This document shows, one piece after another, positions 1 through 6,614 of a stretch of DNA of 52,222 nucleotides. A program made the translations under genes and the position numbers. Within the stretch, counting starts at the first letter, position 1. Each line of letters opens with the position of its first letter. Below the pieces are notes generated by a model, which had not been told where the DNA came from, searched no databases, and saw only the letters and a list, made by a program, of their open reading frames with translations. Source of the stretch: a virus; IMG/VR virus record IMGVR_UViG_3300034407_000958, positions 1 to 52,222 of that record; one strand, 5' to 3'.

Positions 1-26
1 TTTGATACTGTTGTTGGATGCATGAT

Positions 27-1370
27 TTATCCTGTTTCCGCAAATGGGGAGGCAAATCCACTTGATTGGCCCTGTAAGTCGCTCAACTCCTGAAGAGATG
101 TACGAAGGTTAATTGTTGCTCCACCCATTGATTGACCAGTGACATCAAATTTGTTGAGTAGGAGGTTACCAGTGCGATCAACTGAGCGGTTTGTTGTTCC
201 ACCATCTGCGTCGATGCTGCTTTCGATTAACTGACCTGCATCGTTGAAAGACGCTCCAAGCTGACTAAATTTAGTACGCATTGCAGGGTCTAGATTTGTC
301 AGTCGTGAAGCTGACTGTGCCTGATTACGGGCCTGTGTAATCTGTGAAGCATCCAGACCAGCTAGACCTTCAGCAAATTGTTCTTCCAAACCTACGGAGC
401 GTTCTTGTATTTCAGTAGTCAAATCTTCCTGACCCATTTGGAGTGCCTGAGAGTAGTCGCCAATATCTTCCCGCAGTTTCTCAGATTGATTGGCCTGTGC
501 TTCAAAAATATCATTTCGGGAGTTGGTTGCTAATTTCTGATCTTGCCCGTAGCGGTCAGTGTAATCGTCAAAGCTGCTTACAAATTGATCCTGTCCCTGT
601 TGTAGGGCTTCCTGATTTTGCATAGATTGGGCTGCATAAATATCCGCAGTGTCAGACATATTATCTAGATTTGTTTGTATATTAGCCTGACCGCCCAAGA
701 CGTTAGCTTGCGTCTGCGTCATTTGATCTGAGGTGTTGGCAAATCCTTGATCCATAGCTTGACCAGCGGCAGCGAAGCTTGCATCTGCTTGGGCAGCATT
801 AGCTGTGCGATTGGCCTGTGCATCAGTAAATCCCTGTGCCTGATCAACAAATCCTTGATCGACTGTGCCTTGCAGATTGCTAGTGGCTTGATCCACCGTA
901 TCGAAGCGGTTTCCCATGTCCTGAAAGCCAGCGGTCTGGCCTTGACTTAGGTTGCTGAATTGCTGTTGGGACGCAGTATTATACTGGCCCAGCAAGTCTT
1001 CAATGGACGCAAAACCTGTATTCACGTTAGATTTAATCTGACCAGTGTCGGATAAGATGTTGCCAGTGTCACCTAGTACGTTTGCAAAACCTGCATCCAT
1101 TGCCGCTGACTTAGCCAGATTGGAAGTGTCTATAGTCGGTGCTGGTGGAGGAGGTGGAGGAGGTGGAGGAGGTGGTGCTGTAGTTGTGGTTGATGTATTG
1201 CCCATAGCCCCATCGACTGCCATACCCGTAGTATCGGCAGCTAGACCTGTACCTGTAGTTACGGCAGTCGATGCGGGAGTAGCTGCGGGAGTACCGCCAC
1301 CGCCACCTTTAAATACAATAAGTCCTGAACTTCGTGGATTTAGGTGGCGCAATATTGGGTTAAACAGCAT
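27..1370 (-). CDS. Gln/Ala-rich virion-associated protein with poly-proline tract
   Basis: A 447-residue protein I cannot assign to a named family. A Gly/Thr/Ala-rich N-terminus is followed by an 11-proline run (about residues 66-76), then a long Gln-, Asn- and Asp-rich helical region full of short motifs such as DQGF, SQGQT and QANR, which suggests an elongated or coiled-coil structural protein. I chose the ATG at 1370 because it has an AGGAG site 7 bases upstream and follows the stop of the previous gene by one base (TAGAATG); a TTG six codons earlier is weaker. It lies between tail genes and the spanins, so an internal virion or tail role is likely but inferred. The low complexity makes homology weak evidence. 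Confidence 0.75.
   Translation of the reverse strand: MLFNPILRHLNPRSSGLIVFKGGGGGTPAATPASTAVTTGTGLAADTTGMAVDGAMGNTSTTTTAPPPPPPPPPPPAPTIDTSNLAKSAAMDAGFANVLGDTGNILSDTGQIKSNVNTGFASIEDLLGQYNTASQQQFSNLSQGQTAGFQDMGNRFDTVDQATSNLQGTVDQGFVDQAQGFTDAQANRTANAAQADASFAAAGQAMDQGFANTSDQMTQTQANVLGGQANIQTNLDNMSDTADIYAAQSMQNQEALQQGQDQFVSSFDDYTDRYGQDQKLATNSRNDIFEAQANQSEKLREDIGDYSQALQMGQEDLTTEIQERSVGLEEQFAEGLAGLDASQITQARNQAQSASRLTNLDPAMRTKFSQLGASFNDAGQLIESSIDADGGTTNRSVDRTGNLLLNKFDVTGQSMGGATINLRTSLQELSDLQGQSSGFASPFAETG
1144..1175. repeat. 9-bp tandem repeat encoding poly-proline
   Basis: The unit GGTGGAGGA is repeated about 3.5 times without error. On the minus strand it encodes most of the proline run of the protein at 27-1370. 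The unit length is a multiple of three, so copy-number slippage would lengthen or shorten the linker without breaking the frame. Confidence 0.9.
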
Positions 1371-1371
1371 T

Positions 1372-1827
1372 CTATAACTCCTGATCAAAAACGTAGTAGA
1401 GCGTCTTAAAGCTATTCCCGCTTCTACTTTTGAGTGGTTTCAACTTACGTTCCCAACCCTTGCGTCCCCAGACTTGCAAAGACTTGCAGCCGTTGTGTTT
1501 CGCAAAATCTTCTAGATTATGGAACTGATCCTTCATGTTGCGCACCGTATTATCGACAGAAGTGAGGCAAACAATGTGAAGGTGTTTTGTGTTTTGAGTG
1601 ACTATAATTTTTGTCACCGTCACACATGATAGTTTTTCATTGTGGTCTACTGTAGCCCAAACCTGAGCTTGATTGTTTAGTGCTAATTTGCAGATGTCGA
1701 ATGAGGTTAGTTCGCCTATACCGTGTTCTAAAGCTCTATCAATATGCGGTTCTAATACCGTCCAATATCGTATTACATTTTGAGCTGTTAAGACGAACGA
1801 CCTGTACTTATCAGGAGTATCGTTCAT
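1372..1827 (-). CDS. Small GNAT-like or unknown virion-cluster protein
   Basis: A 151-residue protein. It has a mixed alpha/beta pattern: a strand-like stretch (KLSCVTVTKI), a second one (HLHIVCLTS), a helix with LEDFAKHNGCKSLQVWGRKG, and a basic end before YYVFDQEL. The order strand-strand-helix with GCKSLQVWG is reminiscent of the C-terminal half of GNAT acyltransferase folds and of T7 gp13-type internal proteins, but no acetyl-CoA P-loop motif is visible, so enzymatic activity is not claimed. It is the first gene after a promoter-like sequence at 1862-1890 and ends one base before the Gln-rich gene, so the two are probably cotranscribed. There is no clear Shine-Dalgarno site before the ATG. 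Confidence 0.65.
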   Translation of the reverse strand: MNDTPDKYRSFVLTAQNVIRYWTVLEPHIDRALEHGIGELTSFDICKLALNNQAQVWATVDHNEKLSCVTVTKIIVTQNTKHLHIVCLTSVDNTVRNMKDQFHNLEDFAKHNGCKSLQVWGRKGWERKLKPLKSRSGNSFKTLYYVFDQEL

Positions 1828-1861
1828 TGTGTGTGGTTATACCTAGTTTAACAATATCACA

Positions 1862-1890
1862 ATTGTAGCACTTAGTTAAGTCATTAGCAA
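1862..1890 (-). promoter_or_regulatory. Sigma70-type promoter upstream of 1827 gene
   Basis: On the minus strand TTGCTA (1890-1885) and TACAAT (1867-1862) are separated by 17 bases, with 4/6 and 5/6 matches to consensus. It sits in the only gap between the tail-fibre genes and the following virion genes. A second possible -10, TATAAC, lies a little closer to the gene. This is prediction from sequence only. Confidence 0.5.
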
Positions 1891-1908
1891 GTGGTAATTG
1901 TAAGGGTA

Positions 1909-2421
1909 TTAAGGCTTAGTGGGCCAATCAGCGTCTTCGAGGTTAGGCCAGTTAGAATGAGCCGTAAGGTCACGCAGTGCCTGACGATACGTTGTCATCG
2001 CCGCATCCATTGTCACATCAGTGAGCGCAAAGTAATCAGTTTCAGCCAGCAAGGTATCACGCTTAGTGCGATTGCTTGCAGCTACATTGGCATCCAGTGT
2101 CGCCTGATATGCAGCCTCGTGCTGCGCTTTAGTCGTAGTCGCTACGTTGCCATCATCATCTGTCTCAGTCGTGTCGGCAAACATATCTCGAGCAACGTAG
2201 TTCTCGACCCAATTGCCGTTGCTATCCTGTACTACGCCATCACGAACAGAGTTCTGATACTGTGTAGTCGTAGCCGCTGGTGAAGCTAGGACAGCCTCTA
2301 GGTTAAGGCCAGCAAGTGTTGCAGCCTTCCATGTCCGAGGCAAAGATACGTTGCTGTAGTGGCTACGCCATTGCCCTTGGGTCTTAACTTCGCCTGTTTC
2401 TGTGTGTCTGTATTCAGCCAT
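1909..2421 (-). CDS. Tail assembly chaperone-like protein
   Basis: A 170-residue protein. The last 50 residues follow the pattern of the phage tail assembly chaperone family (Phage_tail_APC type): R-x-x-LLAETDYFAL, then DVTM, then YRQALRDLT, then WPNLEDADWPTKP at the very end. Proteins with this end are usually encoded next to tail fibre genes, as here, where four fibre-like genes precede it. The N-terminal part (EYRHTETGEVKTQGQWRSHY) also matches this type of protein. An AAGGAT ribosome site lies 8 bases before the ATG. It probably helps fold or attach the fibre proteins; the exact partner is unknown. Confidence 0.75.
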   Translation of the reverse strand: MAEYRHTETGEVKTQGQWRSHYSNVSLPRTWKAATLAGLNLEAVLASPAATTTQYQNSVRDGVVQDSNGNWVENYVARDMFADTTETDDDGNVATTTKAQHEAAYQATLDANVAASNRTKRDTLLAETDYFALTDVTMDAAMTTYRQALRDLTAHSNWPNLEDADWPTKP

Positions 2422-2450
2422 CAGAGTGATCCTTTCGTGATGCTGTTGAG

Positions 2451-4412
2451 TTATGCGATTGCGTAGAAGATGTATGTTGCACCAGATGCGTTCATATTAT
2501 AAGCACTTACATAGTTTATGGTAAAACCAGAGCTTAGAGGGTCTATAATATCATAGTTATTATCTTCTGCTGTAGTTGTATTCGGGCGAAGTATAGCGTC
2601 ATTTCCTGCAACAATACCCCTTGCAGTATCTAGTATAAACCACGTCCCACTTGAGTCTGTCCTTTTAAGGAGGACAAACCTTGCAGCTGTCGTAAAGCCA
2701 CAGTCAATGTCTTGTGAAGTGCCATTACCAGTAAACGAACCCACCTTGGATACGCCGGGGAGTGTGGCGAAGAGGTAGGCTATGTAGTTTTCGCCTGAAT
2801 TATTTACCGTATGGTCAGAGGCAACTGTAAATGATGATGCTGTTGGCTCAGTGTTGTTAAAATCACCTGCATCTGACCACGCATTGGTTAGGTTTAAGAA
2901 CATTTTCTTTGGGGTTCCACCGCTATCGGTTCCTGCGTAAACAACCCATTTATCTGATTGATCTCTGTTTTTTACCCATATCATCTCAGGTGCAACTGTT
3001 AAGTTATGGCTTACAGTACGACCCACTACTGAATTTCCGCTGTAAGCAACGACATCAAAGAAGCCGGGCGCTCTCTTCCACATCCATGAGTAAAAACTTG
3101 TGTTTGTTCCACTATCATACCAACCGTCCATGTAATCAAAGTCGGCATTGCTAAACCAGCTAACTTCTGCATCTGTTGAGTTAGTTTTAAGGTTCGGTGT
3201 GCGTCTTAGACGGTCTTTTACGTACCAATCATATGTAGTACCCACATTGCGAACTAAAGCAAGATCAACAGGAAAACCACTTTGAAATGCAGGGCTAGTG
3301 CTAGGACTTTGTAAAGCATCTACTGCAAACACCTCAGTCCCACTCTCAGGTTGAGCAAGGGGTCCACGGCGGATTGCCATGTAGATGTAGTTGCCACCAT
3401 TAATATTACATTCACCGTCGCCAGAATTTAATTGAAACCCTTGAGAGTTTGCCCCTATTCTGGGTTGAGATTCTTCTATCCCATTGTCATTAGCTCTAAT
3501 TCTAGCTCCATTACCAGAGGCTGGCATTCCACGTATCACATCATAAATTATCCAACTTTCATTACTATCGCTTCTTTTTACTAACACCCACTGCGCTTCA
3601 AAACCTAAGTTAATAACATGACCTGCTGTACTATTACCAGCATAACTACCACACTTGATAATGTCCGAACCATCGGGGCCGAACTCACCGTCATTATTGT
3701 TGTGTGCGAATAGGTAGGCTACGTAAGTGCCACCACTTGTACCTGTTTGATTATCACCGTAAACTCTAAAAGTTGTGCTGGTCATATTAGCAACACCGCT
3801 TGCAGTAAACCTACCACCAGCATCTCCTGAACTGTCAGAAACATTAAGCTGCAACATTTCCGAGGGAATACTTCTGTGCCATACAGCCCAGTTTTCTGCT
3901 GAGTTAAGTCTTTTTATTATAACAGTACCAGGTGCAGTACCTAAGTTATGAGATATATCTTGAAAGTCAGCGGCACCATTTCCTGTACCAGAATATGTAA
4001 CGCAATCAAAAAACTTAGGGGCCTTCCGAAAACTCCACGAGGCGTAGTCTTGACCAGACTCATTAAACTGTTTGTCGGTCCCGTTTTGCAGCGTAAAGCC
4101 ATTACTATTAAAACTACTGACACTTCTACTGGCAAAGTCTAATTCAGAAGTAGCTAGGTTGGGCATTACATACTTATAATTGCTGTTTGATCCAGTGCCT
4201 CTTTCGCTGTCAACTATCCAATGCTGGTCAGCAGAAGATCGTATTTTTCCCCAAATCATTCCACCTTCACCAGCAAGGTCAATACCGTTGGTAATCGTCT
4301 GTGCAGCACTCGTGCCAGCATATAAGTAAGTGCTGAACACGTCTGTAATATCAAGTGCAGCACCGCCAGCATTACCAGCAGCGGCTTGGAGCATTTTCTT
4401 TTTAGTAGCCAT
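2451..4412 (-). CDS. Tail/fibre protein with repeated Trp-rich beta domains
   Basis: A 653-residue protein made largely of repeated units of roughly 100 residues. Each contains a V/S-Y/F-x-G-N/T-G core, a HNLG/CGF segment, then VLVKR-x-D-S-x-x-W-x-I/V and later a YIAYLFA-type strand. Four copies of the KR-S/T-x-W motif can be seen: around ENWAVWHRS, ESWIIYDVIRG, DKWVVYAG and GTWFILDTARG. Such repeats occur in marine phage tail proteins and suggest a receptor-binding or baseplate-decoration role, which is inferred. The N-terminus (MATKKKMLQAAAGNAGG) is short and basic. The AAGGAG site 8 bases upstream fixes the start. It follows the 207-residue fibre gene with a 12-base gap. Confidence 0.75.
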   Translation of the reverse strand: MATKKKMLQAAAGNAGGAALDITDVFSTYLYAGTSAAQTITNGIDLAGEGGMIWGKIRSSADQHWIVDSERGTGSNSNYKYVMPNLATSELDFASRSVSSFNSNGFTLQNGTDKQFNESGQDYASWSFRKAPKFFDCVTYSGTGNGAADFQDISHNLGTAPGTVIIKRLNSAENWAVWHRSIPSEMLQLNVSDSSGDAGGRFTASGVANMTSTTFRVYGDNQTGTSGGTYVAYLFAHNNNDGEFGPDGSDIIKCGSYAGNSTAGHVINLGFEAQWVLVKRSDSNESWIIYDVIRGMPASGNGARIRANDNGIEESQPRIGANSQGFQLNSGDGECNINGGNYIYMAIRRGPLAQPESGTEVFAVDALQSPSTSPAFQSGFPVDLALVRNVGTTYDWYVKDRLRRTPNLKTNSTDAEVSWFSNADFDYMDGWYDSGTNTSFYSWMWKRAPGFFDVVAYSGNSVVGRTVSHNLTVAPEMIWVKNRDQSDKWVVYAGTDSGGTPKKMFLNLTNAWSDAGDFNNTEPTASSFTVASDHTVNNSGENYIAYLFATLPGVSKVGSFTGNGTSQDIDCGFTTAARFVLLKRTDSSGTWFILDTARGIVAGNDAILRPNTTTAEDNNYDIIDPLSSGFTINYVSAYNMNASGATYIFYAIA

Positions 4413-4424
4413 TATGTAAGCTCC

Positions 4425-5048
4425 TTATGCTAGAGCCTGACCAGCTGTGAATCCATACCAGTTTGTTCCACCGTCACGGGTGGTGAACACGAAGATGTCC
4501 TTAGCAGACGCAGTGGCTGTAAGGGTTGGTGCTGTAGCCGCTGGAAAGTCTACTGAGGCAGGCCATGTAACTGTGAAGCCAGAGGCACCGCTGTCTTGGA
4601 TGATCTCGATGCTAAAGGTGTAGGCTGTTCCAGATGCGGGTGGATTGCTAAACGTGAACGTGGTGTTCTCTGTCAGCGTGTGGCTAAACGAGTTGCCTGT
4701 CTCACAGTTGACCGTGGTGGCGTTAGAGCTTGATGTGACAGCGGAGTAGTTTTCGTTGTAGCTAGTGGCTAAAAGCTCACCAGTTACATCAACAGCACCA
4801 CTGAATGTACCACCAGATGCTGCACTTACAAAGTCTGTAGGTATAGTAGGCGTACCAGTGATGTCAGAGTAAGCACCACTTGTGGCAACGGTTGCTAGTG
4901 TAGGTGTACCAGTGATGTCAGAGTAAGCACCACTTGTGGCAACGGTTGCTAGTGTAGGTGTACCAGTCACCTCTGAATAAGCAATAGCCCCATCAGCCAG
5001 AGGATTACCCGCTGCGATAAGGTCTGCTAGGTCTCTTGCTTTTGTCAT
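4425..5048 (-). CDS. Short tail fibre protein with tandem repeats
   Basis: A 207-residue protein. An N-terminal helix (TKARDLADLIAAG) precedes about two and a half copies of an 18-residue unit YSDITGTPTLATVATSGA (residues 24-70), a pattern typical of marine phage fibre shafts. The C-terminal half, from about residue 95, is a beta-rich domain (TTVNCETGNSFSHTLTENTT, FTFSNPP, WYGFTAGQALA) resembling domains found at the tips of fibres. It lies four bases after the stop of the propeller-like protein gene, inside a run of four fibre-type genes, and has an AAGGAT ribosome site. A host-recognition role is inferred. Confidence 0.75.
   Translation of the reverse strand: MTKARDLADLIAAGNPLADGAIAYSEVTGTPTLATVATSGAYSDITGTPTLATVATSGAYSDITGTPTIPTDFVSAASGGTFSGAVDVTGELLATSYNENYSAVTSSSNATTVNCETGNSFSHTLTENTTFTFSNPPASGTAYTFSIEIIQDSGASGFTVTWPASVDFPAATAPTLTATASAKDIFVFTTRDGGTNWYGFTAGQALA
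4839..4979. repeat. 54-bp tandem repeat in fibre gene
   Basis: A 54-base unit (18 codons) occurs twice almost identically at 4872-4925 and 4926-4979, with a partial third copy down to about 4839. The two full copies differ mainly at one end, where the older copy reads YSEVTG instead of YSDITG. The near identity points to a recent duplication. Confidence 0.9.
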
Positions 5049-5052
5049 TGGG

Positions 5053-6600
5053 TTATCCTTTTACAGTAATTTTTGTTGTCGCAACCGCAAGTCCCGCATA
5101 GACATTAGGTGAATCTGGCGTAGTAGACAAAGACCCGTCTTTTTGAACGTAATGCTTGCTTCCTACCGTAAGACCAGACTGATTTTCATTAACAGAACTT
5201 ATAAGTTGAGCTGTTACGGTTGCGCCATTTGAATAAGCTGCATCCGAAAAACCAATAAAGTTTTCTTCCAGCAAGTTACTTGCAGAGTCACCGCCATCAA
5301 TAACCGAAGCCTCACCGTTATCATTTGTAGACGCCCTAAAAAAAGTGACTACTTTTTCAGCCACTGGTTCGTAAATGGAATCCATTGGGTCAGCCATATT
5401 AAAGGGTAACTCACCTGGAACCCCCACTGAAATACTGTTCCCAATAACTTCAAAAGGCACAACTTTAATTTTAGTGCCGTCAAGTTGGCTTTCGCCCATA
5501 ACCATAACCCTGTCATACTCCACAGAATAAACAGCACTGATATTATTAAGTGCATCCCCCTCTAAAAGTTTGGTGGCACTTCCGTAACTTATACTTGTGC
5601 CACTAATTGTCCCAACTCTTGCAAAAAGACCAAGGGTAGAATCTGCCGTTGCCCTATATACAGAAACTATTTTATTACCACTACTAACGAAAACAGTACC
5701 TGTGTAGTTTGAAGCCGCACCAAGGCCATCATCGTGTACCATTACGGCGCTGCCTAAGCTAATAGTGTCTCCGCTTACAGTCGCAACCACTGCTTTAATT
5801 GCATTGCTTCGTCTATAAGTATAAACAATTTTTCCACTGTTACTGTCGTAGGCCGAGCTTATATAACTTGCACTTGCTTCACCCGCAGTAACACTACCAA
5901 AGCTAACAGATGTGCCACTAATATAAGCAGTGCAAACCTCAAGAGATTGACCACTGTTGTTATCACTAACGGCCAAGACTACCCTGTTGGCAGCGGTATC
6001 ATAAACAGCACTCCCATAATAAGAGGAATATGCCCCATTAAATTGAGATTTGCTACCAAAAGAAATAGATGTACCGCTAACTGTGCCAACCACAGCTTCG
6101 GATACATTAGAACTTCCTCCGAAACCAATCACTACCTTGTTTGCATTAGAGTTAAAAGCTATTTGCATTTGCTCTGCTGCGTTTGTAGCTGTGGACTGAA
6201 TTACAACGGGAGTACCAAAACTTATGGAGCTACCTGAGACAGTCCCTACAACAGCCATTGGATATTGAGTGTTGTTACGATAAGCTACAACAATTTTATT
6301 AGAGTTGCTATCAAAAGCAGCCGCAGCAAAATATGCTCTTTCTGCACCATAAAACTCTGACCTTGACCCATAAGACAAACTAGTGCCGGAAATACCAACA
6401 GAGGAAACAGTGCCGTTTGTGTTTATCATCAGGGTATCCCCTGTAGAGATGGTTCCAGAAGCAATTGCGTCTAAGCTACCGCCACCTCCACCAATACCAG
6501 CCGTACCCAGCGCAGCTACAGTAGTCGCATCTACAGAGGTAATATTATTCAGCGCCCTGCTATCATCTATGACGGTTGTACCGCCTACTTTAATCGCCAT
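5053..6600 (-). CDS. Tail protein with predicted seven-bladed propeller
   Basis: A 515-residue protein. The N-terminus (MAIKVGGTTVIDDSRALNNITSV) is a common start of marine podovirus fibre proteins, followed by a Gly-rich linker (GIGGGGGS). Residues 69-434 hold seven units of about 52 residues, each with G-T-V/I-S-G-x-S-I-S-F/Y-G-S, then a variable segment, then AYDSNSNKIVVAYR-like strands. Seven four-strand units are what a seven-bladed beta-propeller needs, so a disc-shaped, possibly sugar-binding domain is inferred. The last 80 residues (EENFIGFSDAAYS, AGLAVATTKITVKG) form a separate domain. It is located in the fibre gene cluster. Confidence 0.75.
   Translation of the reverse strand: MAIKVGGTTVIDDSRALNNITSVDATTVAALGTAGIGGGGGSLDAIASGTISTGDTLMINTNGTVSSVGISGTSLSYGSRSEFYGAERAYFAAAAFDSNSNKIVVAYRNNTQYPMAVVGTVSGSSISFGTPVVIQSTATNAAEQMQIAFNSNANKVVIGFGGSSNVSEAVVGTVSGTSISFGSKSQFNGAYSSYYGSAVYDTAANRVVLAVSDNNSGQSLEVCTAYISGTSVSFGSVTAGEASASYISSAYDSNSGKIVYTYRRSNAIKAVVATVSGDTISLGSAVMVHDDGLGAASNYTGTVFVSSGNKIVSVYRATADSTLGLFARVGTISGTSISYGSATKLLEGDALNNISAVYSVEYDRVMVMGESQLDGTKIKVVPFEVIGNSISVGVPGELPFNMADPMDSIYEPVAEKVVTFFRASTNDNGEASVIDGGDSASNLLEENFIGFSDAAYSNGATVTAQLISSVNENQSGLTVGSKHYVQKDGSLSTTPDSPNVYAGLAVATTKITVKG
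5299..6396. repeat. Seven diverged 52-residue coding repeats
   Basis: The segment codes for residues 69-434 of the protein at 5053-6600, where the motif VSGTSISFGS and the strand AYDSNSNKVV recur seven times with a period of about 52 residues. The copies have diverged at DNA level, so this is an old protein repeat and not a recent tandem duplication. Confidence 0.8.
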
Positions 6601-6614
6601 CTTCGTATCCTTTA

